DNA from: Bradyrhizobium sp. 141
GTDB taxonomy: Bacteria; Pseudomonadota; Alphaproteobacteria; Rhizobiales; Xanthobacteraceae
Direction: 5' to 3'
DNA: 64,000 bases
Assembly (NCBI RefSeq): GCF_023074055.1
Contig: NZ_JADPKR010000103.1
Coordinates: forward strand, 248,001 to 312,000
The notes under the pieces are model-generated. The model searched no databases. It had not been told where the DNA came from and saw only the letters and a program-made list of their open reading frames with translations. The stretch's first letter is position 1. Each line of letters opens with the position of its first letter. Shown here in pieces: positions 58,515 through 64,000 of the stretch. The translations under genes were made by a program, and so were the position numbers.

Positions 58515-58787
58515 TCAAGCCGCCCGGGGCTGGCTGCCGTGGATCGCGGAGGCCAGCCGCAGCAGAAGGACGATCGAGACATTGCCCTTGCCGGCCTCGA
58601 TCTGGGCGATATAGCGCTCGGAAATTCCGGAACGGCGGGCCAGCTCGCGGCGCGACAGGTCGCAGCGCATGCGCGAGGACCGCAGGCGATCGCCCAGCTC
58701 GGTCAGAAACGCGGTCTCGGAATACGGCGGCACGGCACAGCTCCCCGGCAGCACTTCGCCCGCAAAATCCATGACTTGATTCAGCAT
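58515..58787 (-). CDS. Short XRE/BoxR-like HTH regulator, 90 aa
   Basis: Helix-turn-helix with LGDRLRSSRMRCDLSRRELARRSGISERYIAQIEAGKGNVSIVLLLRLASAI, closely like the N-terminal half of BoxR-type regulators, which normally continue into a shikimate-kinase domain. Here the frame ends after AIHGSQPRAA, and no kinase remnant follows. ATG 58787 is preferred; GTG/ATG upstream adds unlike sequence. Convergent with the aminotransferase, so it is a truncated or streamlined form. Confidence 0.82.
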   Translation of the reverse strand: MLNQVMDFAGEVLPGSCAVPPYSETAFLTELGDRLRSSRMRCDLSRRELARRSGISERYIAQIEAGKGNVSIVLLLRLASAIHGSQPRAA

Positions 58788-58948
58788 TGCTCTATCCAGG
58801 TTCGCCTTCGGGAAGCGCCATCCTATCCTCGAAAAGACTGGCCTCATTGACGCGGATCAAATTCGCGAGCGATCGGCGGCTGCCATGGACGGAAGCGGGC
58901 GGGATGCTACAATTTTGCAATTCTTCGAGGCGGGGGTTCTTCTGGGAC

Positions 58949-59401
58949 ATGACGCGTTGTTTGAGCCGCTGGATCGCGGCTGCGATGCTGTGGGCGGCGA
59001 TCACCCCCACGGCGGGTGCCGAGACGTTGGCGGCGACGGTGGAGCAATGGGGCCTGCTCGGCTCATGGGCGGTCGACTGCGCGGCCCGGCCCAACCGCGA
59101 CAAGGGCGCGCTGCTGACCTACGAGATCCGGAAGGACGGCCGCGTGATGTACCGGCGCAATTTCGGCGAGGCCAAGGACGAGAACGAGGTGGTGTCGACC
59201 ACAATCACCGCCGAGGGTTTGCTCAATGTGATGGTGTACTTCCCCTCGCTGCACCAGACGCGTGAGTTCGGCTTGCTGCTGGCGAAGGACGGCAGCCTGC
59301 GCGCGATCTACAATCGCAGCGAGCGCGGCGAGTACACGATCAGGGACGGCAGATACGTCGCGACAGGCGCGCCGACACCAGTGCAGCAACGCTGCGACTA
59401 A
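58949..59401 (+). CDS. Exported hypothetical protein, 150 aa
   Basis: Signal peptide MTRCLSRWIAAAMLWAAITPTAGA. The mature part, QWGLLGSWAVDCAARPNRDKGALLTYEIRKDGRVMYRRNFGE and FGLLLAKDGSLRAIYNRSERGEYTIRDGRY in segments, is beta-rich with a Trp and a Cys pair (residue 43 region and the C-terminal Cys). ATG 58949 is used because the upstream frame is not export-like. Unrecognised; possibly a periplasmic binding or inhibitor protein. Confidence 0.78.
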   Translation: MTRCLSRWIAAAMLWAAITPTAGAETLAATVEQWGLLGSWAVDCAARPNRDKGALLTYEIRKDGRVMYRRNFGEAKDENEVVSTTITAEGLLNVMVYFPSLHQTREFGLLLAKDGSLRAIYNRSERGEYTIRDGRYVATGAPTPVQQRCD

Positions 59402-59431
59402 GCGTTACGCTTTAAGCATGATCACGCTCTG

Positions 59432-59449
59432 TCTGAACAGCTGTTCAGA
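59432..59449. promoter_or_regulatory. 18-bp perfect palindrome upstream of the His-rich peptide gene
   Basis: TCTGAACAG followed directly by CTGTTCAGA, 76 bases before ATG 59525. No T-run follows, so it is more like an operator than a terminator. The binding protein is unknown; a metal-responsive regulator would suit the downstream gene. Confidence 0.55.
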
Positions 59450-59524
59450 ATTCTCCTGTGATTCCTCCGGAACGTTCGCGTGAATGCGCGGTTTAGATGT
59501 GCATTCGAATTGGAGGAGGACATC

Positions 59525-59755
59525 ATGAAGAAGCTTGGTTATGTGGTTGCGGCCCTGGGTGCACTCGTGATCGCGGCGCCGACGCTCGCAAGCGCGGAGA
59601 CGGTGGTGATCAAGCGCGGTCATCATCATCACGCCCCGTATGGCGCCCGCGCCGAATATCGCATGCACAATCATGACCGCGGCTGGCATCGTCACCATCG
59701 CGGTGACCGCGTGGTCGTGATCAAGCGCAGCCATCGCCATCATCATTGGGACTAA
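59525..59755 (+). CDS. His-rich exported peptide, 76 aa
   Basis: Signal peptide MKKLGYVVAALGALVIAAPTLASA, then a mature part of about 52 residues with 15 His (KRGHHHHAPYG, HNHDRGWHRHHRGD, RSHRHHHWD). GGAGGAGG precedes the ATG. Such peptides bind Ni, Zn or Cu in the periplasm. It has its own palindrome upstream and terminator downstream. The family is common but uncharacterised in Bradyrhizobium. Confidence 0.85.
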   Translation: MKKLGYVVAALGALVIAAPTLASAETVVIKRGHHHHAPYGARAEYRMHNHDRGWHRHHRGDRVVVIKRSHRHHHWD

Positions 59756-59772
59756 CGCGCAACGCAAAATGG

Positions 59773-59803
59773 AAATGGCCCCTCACGGGGCCATTTTCTT
59801 TGC
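59773..59803 (+). terminator. Intrinsic terminator after the His-rich peptide gene
   Basis: AAATGGCCCC (59773-59782), loop TCAC, GGGGCCATTT (59787-59796) then CTTT. It lies between the His-rich gene and the convergent aldo/keto reductase and may serve both. Confidence 0.85.
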
Positions 59804-59822
59804 GTTCGCGACATGCCTCCGG

Positions 59823-60665
59823 TCAGTCCCACGCCGGCGCGAAGCCCGGATTGACACAGCGCTTGTCCTTGGGCAGCGCGGCGATCTTGTTGCGGTCGGC
59901 ATCGTCGAGCGTGATCTTCAGCGCATCGAGATTGGCCTGCTGGCTCTCGCGGCGCGAGGCCTTCGGGATCGCGGCGACGCCGTCCTGGTCGAGCAGCCAT
60001 TTCAGCGCCACTTGCGCGGCGGTCACGTTGTGCCTTGCACCGATCTCGGCCAGCACCGGATCCGAAGCAATGCGCCCCTGCGCGAGCGGGCAATAAGCGA
60101 CGAGCGGGATCGACTTTGCCGCGAGATAGGCCAGCACCTTCGATTGATCGAGCATCGCGTGATATTCGATCTGGTTGCAGGCGATCGGCGCCCTGATGTC
60201 CTCGACCGCCATCTTGAGCAGCGCCGTGGTGAAATTGGCGACGCCGATGGCCCGCGTGCGTCCCTCCTCCTTGAGCTTCATCAAGGTCTCGAACACCGCA
60301 CCCCAATTCGCAGCCTTCGAGGGCCAGTGCACGAGATAGAGATCGACATGGTCGAGCCGAAGCTTCTTCAGGCTGGCATCGAAGGCACGCCGCATCACGT
60401 CGGGGGTGAGGTTCTCGTGCCAGACTTTTGTGGTGACGTGCAACTCGCCGCGCGGCAGGCGGGACGCGGCGATGGCTGATCCGATCGGCTCCTCATTGGC
60501 ATACATCTCGGCGGTATCGATGTGGCGATAGCCGATCGACAGCGCGCTCTCGACAGCGGCGCGGCAGGCATCGCCCTGCATGCGAAAGGTGCCGAGGCCG
60601 AGCTTGGGCATGCTGATGGCCTGGGTCTTCAGATTGTCCATGAACAGGCTCCTGACGTCGTTCAT
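59823..60665 (-). CDS. Aldo/keto reductase, 280 aa
   Basis: NADPH-dependent carbonyl reductase (TIM barrel). Tetrad residues are present: Asp in RHIDTAEMYANEE, Tyr there, Lys in TTKVWHENL and His in LYLVHWPSK. Cofactor region AIPKASRRESQQANLDAL is intact. ATG 60665 (MNDVRSLFMDNLK) or 60641 (MDNLKTQAI) start; both have weak Shine-Dalgarno. Probably 2,5-diketo-gluconate-reductase-like or a detoxifying reductase. Confidence 0.94.
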   Translation of the reverse strand: MNDVRSLFMDNLKTQAISMPKLGLGTFRMQGDACRAAVESALSIGYRHIDTAEMYANEEPIGSAIAASRLPRGELHVTTKVWHENLTPDVMRRAFDASLKKLRLDHVDLYLVHWPSKAANWGAVFETLMKLKEEGRTRAIGVANFTTALLKMAVEDIRAPIACNQIEYHAMLDQSKVLAYLAAKSIPLVAYCPLAQGRIASDPVLAEIGARHNVTAAQVALKWLLDQDGVAAIPKASRRESQQANLDALKITLDDADRNKIAALPKDKRCVNPGFAPAWD

Positions 60666-60807
60666 CGCACCGATGTCGCGCCGCGTTGCCGCGTGAGCAG
60701 ACTTTTTCGGGGATGGAAACGAAATGGCGGGGGCCCAACTATAGCGCCAGAGCTCCCGGGGCGGCCAATCAAGATCGGGTTAAGTGCCGGAGTGTGGTGC
60801 CTCCCGT

Positions 60808-60893
60808 CGTCATGCCCGGGCTTGTCCCGGGCATCCACGTTCTCTGTGCCTGACCACAAGGCGTGGATGGCCGGGTCAAGCCCGGCCATGACG
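60808..60893. repeat. Palindromic intergenic element, family B, copy 2
   Basis: CGTCATGCCCGGGCTTGTCC and GGGTCAAGCCCGGCCATGACG ends with inner CATCCACG/CGTGGATGG. Same family as 49933-50057 but shorter, lacking the central GCCTCGCCGAAGCGG block. Confidence 0.82.
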
Positions 60894-60906
60894 GCGGAAA
60901 GAGTGC

Positions 60907-62481
60907 TCACGAATGCTGCGCGACCACAGCGGGACGCAGCTGTGGCTGCGGCGCGATGTCGACCGACCAGAGGCTGCGATTGTCCACGTCCTTCAAAGTG
61001 ACGGTCATGACGCCATTGCGGCCATCGATGTCGACCCGGCCAAAGAATTGCAATCCGAAACAGGGCGCCAAATTCTCGCCCTGCGCTGCGCTACAGCCGT
61101 TCTGGTACATCGCGACCGGCCCGAAGGTGTTGTCGAGCTCGCCCGGGCCCCAGCTGCCGGCGTGCAGCGGACCGGAGACGAACTCCCAGAACGGCTCGAA
61201 GTCCTGGAATTGTGCCTTGCCGGGATCGTAATAGTGCGCGGCCGTGTAGTGCATGTCCGCGGTGAGCCAGACGATGTTGCGGATTCCGGCGCGCTTGATG
61301 GAGCTGAGAAGGTCGGCGATCTCGTGCTCGCGCCGGTCGGGCGCCCCATTGCCGAGCGCAACAGCATCGAGACTGATGAGGCCGATCGGCAAATCGGCGG
61401 CGATGACCTTCCACGTTGCGCGCGAGGCGGCGAGCTCCCGCTTCAGCCAGGCGAGCTGCTCGGCGCCGAGGATCCAGCCGCGGTGATCGCCGCCCTTGTT
61501 CCAGCTGTCATCGCGGTAGCTGCGCATGTCGATCATGAAGACGTCGAGCAGCGGACCGTAGCCGATGCGGCGGTAGACCCGGCCCTGCTGCGCGCCGATA
61601 TCGCGGATCGGCATGAAGTCGAAGAAGGCGCGGCGGGCGCGCGCGACGAGGCGCGGGGTGCCGTCGTCCTCATAACCGGCGGTATCGTAGCTTCCGGTGG
61701 GCGACCAGTCGTTGGTGACCTCGTGGTCGTCCCATTGCGCGAACATCGGCACCTCGGCGTGAAAAGCGCGAAAGTGTTCGTCGAGATGGTTGTATTTGTA
61801 GTTGCCGCGGAACTGCCCCAGCGTGTGCGCGGCCTCGGCTTTTTCCTCGGTCACCAGATTGCGCCAAATCTCGCCGTTCGGCAGCTTCTGTTCGGATGGA
61901 ATCGTGCAATCGGCGTAGATGTGATCGCCGGAATGGATGAAGAAATCCGGACGGTTGTCGAGCATGGTGCGATAGCCGCGATAGCCGCCGCGCGAAATGT
62001 CGATGCCCCAGCCCTGTCCCGCGACGTCGCCGGACCACACGAATGAGATCGACTGGCTTACTGCCGGCGCGGTGCGGAAATGGCCGAGACGGCTTTCGCC
62101 GGGCAGGCCAGTCGCGATGTCGTCGAAGCGGACCCGATAGAAGACGTCCTGCCCAGGCGGGAGGTCGTTCGGCAGCAGCTTTGCGGTGAAGTCCGCGTCC
62201 GGCAACGCATCGCCTGAGGCCGACGCTATGACGCTCCTGAAGCTCTCCACAGTCGAGCACTCCACGTGCATCCGTGCGGCCCGGTCCGCGCGCGCCCAGA
62301 TCACGGCAGAGCCATCCGAGACATCGCCGGACTGGATTCCGCCGGCGATCTGTGGACGATCGGCGGCGCGGCTGAGGTACGGTGCCGCGAGCGTGCCGAG
62401 CGAGGCAACCGCCAGGCTTGAAGTCGAACGGACCAGGAATTGCCGCCGGGTCCATGCGCGCGAAGCGCGGAGCGTTGCCAT
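60907..62481 (-). CDS. phoD: PhoD-type alkaline phosphatase, Tat-exported, 524 aa
   Basis: Periplasmic phosphodiesterase/phosphomonoesterase. The leader carries TRRQFLVRST (twin-arginine) at residues 11-20. The PhoD N-terminal fibronectin-like part (GGIQSGDVSDGSAVIWARAD) and metallophosphatase domain (HSGDHIYADC, QWDDHEVTNDW, VWLTADMHYT, FVSGPLHAGSWG) are complete. A tandem 22-bp direct repeat lies 44-87 bases upstream of the start. Phosphate control is plausible; a Pho box is not clear. Confidence 0.94.
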   Translation of the reverse strand: MATLRASRAWTRRQFLVRSTSSLAVASLGTLAAPYLSRAADRPQIAGGIQSGDVSDGSAVIWARADRAARMHVECSTVESFRSVIASASGDALPDADFTAKLLPNDLPPGQDVFYRVRFDDIATGLPGESRLGHFRTAPAVSQSISFVWSGDVAGQGWGIDISRGGYRGYRTMLDNRPDFFIHSGDHIYADCTIPSEQKLPNGEIWRNLVTEEKAEAAHTLGQFRGNYKYNHLDEHFRAFHAEVPMFAQWDDHEVTNDWSPTGSYDTAGYEDDGTPRLVARARRAFFDFMPIRDIGAQQGRVYRRIGYGPLLDVFMIDMRSYRDDSWNKGGDHRGWILGAEQLAWLKRELAASRATWKVIAADLPIGLISLDAVALGNGAPDRREHEIADLLSSIKRAGIRNIVWLTADMHYTAAHYYDPGKAQFQDFEPFWEFVSGPLHAGSWGPGELDNTFGPVAMYQNGCSAAQGENLAPCFGLQFFGRVDIDGRNGVMTVTLKDVDNRSLWSVDIAPQPQLRPAVVAQHS

Positions 62482-62524
62482 TCAGGAAACCTTCGTCGAA
62501 TCGCGACGGAAGGTGCCTGCGCTC

Positions 62525-62568
62525 CTTGACTCCCGGCTTACGGTTTCTTGACTCCCCGCCTACGGTTT
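62525..62568. repeat. Two 22-bp tandem direct repeats upstream of phoD
   Basis: Units TTGACTCCCGGCTTACGGTT and TTGACTCCCCGCCTACGGTT (first 20 bases of each) lie at 62525 and 62547 with three mismatches. 22 bases is two helical turns, so tandem regulator binding is possible. The region lies between the phoD start and the stop of the next minus-strand gene. Confidence 0.55.
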
Positions 62569-62599
62569 TGCGACGCGCGGATGACGGCTCCAGCCTCGT

Positions 62600-63019
62600 C
62601 TAGTGCTTCCAGTTACAGATGCCGCCGGAGCGGCACGGCCAGGTCTGGATGCGGGTATCCATCGCCTGCGCATCCAGCGGATTGCGGTGACGATGCACAA
62701 GCTTCGCGCGGGCTGCGCCGCGCGGCTGGGCGGGCCTGGCGTGGGCGACCTTGGGCTCGGCCACACGAACGCGTTCGGCGGCAACCTTCTTCGGCACGTC
62801 GACCGGCTCGGCGCGGCCCTGCGCCTCGTTGCCGCCACGTGCCTCCAAAGCCACCGGTGCAAACTGCGTCTCAGGCCCGAGCCGCTTCGGCGACAGCACC
62901 GCCTTGGAGAGATCGAGACCGAGATATTCGTCGGGCTTGTAGTCGTCAGCGCGTGCGATGCCGCCGCCAGCGAGCAGGAGGGCAACGGCAACTGCAAAAT
63001 GAACGCTCTTCAGGACCAC
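62600..63019 (-). CDS. Exported hypothetical protein, 139 aa
   Basis: GTG 63019 has AGGAGG 5 bases upstream and gives a signal peptide (MVLKSVHFAVAVALLLAGGGIARA). The mature protein begins DDYKPDEYLGLDLSKAVLSPKRLGP, then has an Arg/Ala/Pro-rich stretch and a short C-terminal tail with two Cys (WPCRSGGICNW) that may form a disulfide. Unrecognised. It precedes phoD on the same strand by 118 bases. Confidence 0.82.
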   Translation of the reverse strand: MVLKSVHFAVAVALLLAGGGIARADDYKPDEYLGLDLSKAVLSPKRLGPETQFAPVALEARGGNEAQGRAEPVDVPKKVAAERVRVAEPKVAHARPAQPRGAARAKLVHRHRNPLDAQAMDTRIQTWPCRSGGICNWKH

Positions 63020-63093
63020 GGACGCCTCCTGAAATTGATTTTGAAAGGGGGAATTTACCCCTATTTAGGAGGCGTCACGCGCAATTCCAGCGG

Positions 63094-64000
63094 TCAAGTG
63101 CCGCCGTGGTTAAGAAGTTTGACGGTGTCAGGCGACTTTCGCGACGCCCCCGTCCCATCCAGGAACCCGATCAGGCGGTTGCGGATGATCTGTTCCGCCT
63201 CGTCCATGATCCTGTCGATGAGTTCCTTGCAGGAGGGAATGTCGTGGATCAACCCTGCGACCATGCCGCAGCTCCAGGCGCCGGCGTCCATCTGGCCTTC
63301 CAGCATGATCCTGGGATAGACGCCCGCGACCTGGTCGTGGATGTCGTCGATCTTCAGCTTGTCGCCCTTCTCGCGCTCGATCTCGATGAGGCGATCGACA
63401 TTGGCGTTTCTCAGCACGCGCTCGGTATTGCGCAGGCTGCGCATGATCAAGCGGGTGTCGAGCTCGGTGGCCGCGACCAGCGCGTTCTTCACATTCTGAT
63501 GCACAGGCGCTTCCTTGGTGGCGATGAAACGTGTGCCCATGTTCATGCCGGCTGCGCCCAGCGACAATGCCGCAACGAGGCTGCGCCCGTCGGCCATGCC
63601 GCCGGAGGCGACGAACGGGATCTTCAACTCCTCCGCTGCGCGCGGCAGCAGGATCATGTTGGGAATGTCGTCCTCGCCGGGATGACCACCGCACTCGAAG
63701 CCGTCGACACTGACGGCATCGCAGCCGATGCGCTCGGCCTTCAGCGAGTGGCGGACCGAGGTGCATTTGTGGATGACCTTGATGCCGGCGGCCTTCAGCG
63801 CCGGCATGTAGGCCTCCGGGCTGCGGCCCGCGGTCTCCACCGCCTTGATGCCACCTTCGACGATAGCGGCAATATATTCGGGATAAGGCGGCGCCGCGAA
63901 GGTCGGCAGGAAGGTGAGGTTGACGCCGAACGGCTTGTCGGTCATGTCGCGGCAACGCGCGATTTCCTTCGCGAGCAGTTCCGGCGTCTTCTGGGTGAGG
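63094..64000 (-). CDS. Nitronate monooxygenase family protein (NMO/2-nitropropane dioxygenase), 5' truncated by window
   Basis: FMN enzyme oxidising alkyl nitronates. The frame runs past position 64000 (LTQKTPELLAKEIARCRDMTDKPFGVNLTF), so the Met at 63945 is internal. Visible family parts: KVIHKCTSVRHSLKAERIGCDAVSVDGFECGGHPGED in segments, PFVASGGMADGRSLVAALSLGAAGMNMGTRFIATKEA and the QVAGVYPRIMLEGQMDAGAWSCG tail. The first ~40-80 residues are missing. Confidence 0.93.
   Translation of the reverse strand, partial: LTQKTPELLAKEIARCRDMTDKPFGVNLTFLPTFAAPPYPEYIAAIVEGGIKAVETAGRSPEAYMPALKAAGIKVIHKCTSVRHSLKAERIGCDAVSVDGFECGGHPGEDDIPNMILLPRAAEELKIPFVASGGMADGRSLVAALSLGAAGMNMGTRFIATKEAPVHQNVKNALVAATELDTRLIMRSLRNTERVLRNANVDRLIEIEREKGDKLKIDDIHDQVAGVYPRIMLEGQMDAGAWSCGMVAGLIHDIPSCKELIDRIMDEAEQIIRNRLIGFLDGTGASRKSPDTVKLLNHGGT

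Noticed and set aside
59432..59449. LexA/SOS box
   Set aside because: CTG-N10-CAG is met by the palindrome, but alphaproteobacterial LexA uses GTTC-N7-GTTC and the downstream gene is not a repair gene.
1..64000. CRISPR arrays, transposases, prophage genes, toxin-antitoxin pairs
   Set aside because: I saw no regularly spaced repeats, DDE or serine/tyrosine recombinase motifs, or paired toxin/antitoxin families.

Overview
The window is chromosomal DNA of a GC-rich alphaproteobacterium, very probably Bradyrhizobium or a close relative. Evidence: high GC with strong GC3 bias in every gene, a small heat-shock gene preceded by a ROSE-type RNA thermometer end, many short palindromic intergenic elements of the kind scattered through Bradyrhizobium genomes, and the gene neighbourhoods (HDAC-like/xseB/dxs/tlyA and pdxH/dnaJ/fabI/aroC). 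I see no transposase, integrase, phage gene, CRISPR array or rRNA. One tRNA (Gln, TTG) is present. The first and last genes run off the window.

Layout. 1-6 kb: an M20 amidohydrolase, a DUF72 protein, a CaiB-type CoA-transferase, a two-domain VOC protein, and an MBL-fold/DsbA-like pair facing a LysR regulator across a palindromic region. 7-9 kb: two tiny coupled genes opposite a ROSE-controlled hsp20, then tRNA-Gln. 9-16 kb: acyl-CoA dehydrogenase, MFS transporter, enoyl-CoA hydratase, a secreted 5'-nucleotidase and an HDAC-like deacetylase. 16-21 kb: xseB, dxs, tlyA and a TrmA/RumA-type RNA methyltransferase. 21-27 kb: a catabolic operon (ABC importer, CaiB-type CoA-transferase, HMG-CoA-lyase-like enzyme) facing a GntR-type regulator. 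27-32 kb: small exported or stress-type unknowns, a nucleotidyltransferase, a second enoyl-CoA hydratase and a DUF1194 protein.

32.4-35.0 kb is the most coherent system. A fluoride riboswitch with a transcription terminator precedes an MFS transporter, two different CrcB/Fluc channel genes and a DUF190 gene, packed with gaps of 18, 6 and 2 bases. This looks like one fluoride-induced export operon. clpS follows. 35-43 kb holds housekeeping genes: a nucleotide cyclase, aroC, a histidine phosphatase, fabI, an ECF sigma/anti-sigma pair, a DnaJ-type co-chaperone, a lipoprotein and pdxH. 43-54 kb: an SDR enzyme, corA, an L,D-transpeptidase and an extensin-like protein sharing one terminator, an acyl-CoA ligase, a DUF1499 protein, an MBL hydrolase, a glutaryl-CoA dehydrogenase and a RibB with a degenerate GTP-cyclohydrolase half. 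54-64 kb: a KefB-type antiporter, a DUF3124 protein, an aminotransferase, a short BoxR-like regulator, a His-rich exported peptide, an aldo/keto reductase, a Tat-exported PhoD phosphatase and a nitronate monooxygenase.

Metabolically the window leans to acyl-CoA chemistry: two CoA-transferases, two acyl-CoA dehydrogenases, two enoyl-CoA hydratases, an acyl-CoA ligase and an HMGL-like lyase. The rest is core housekeeping and envelope functions. Starts were moved inward from the longest open frame where signal peptides, Shine-Dalgarno sequences or family length argued for it; these choices are stated per gene.
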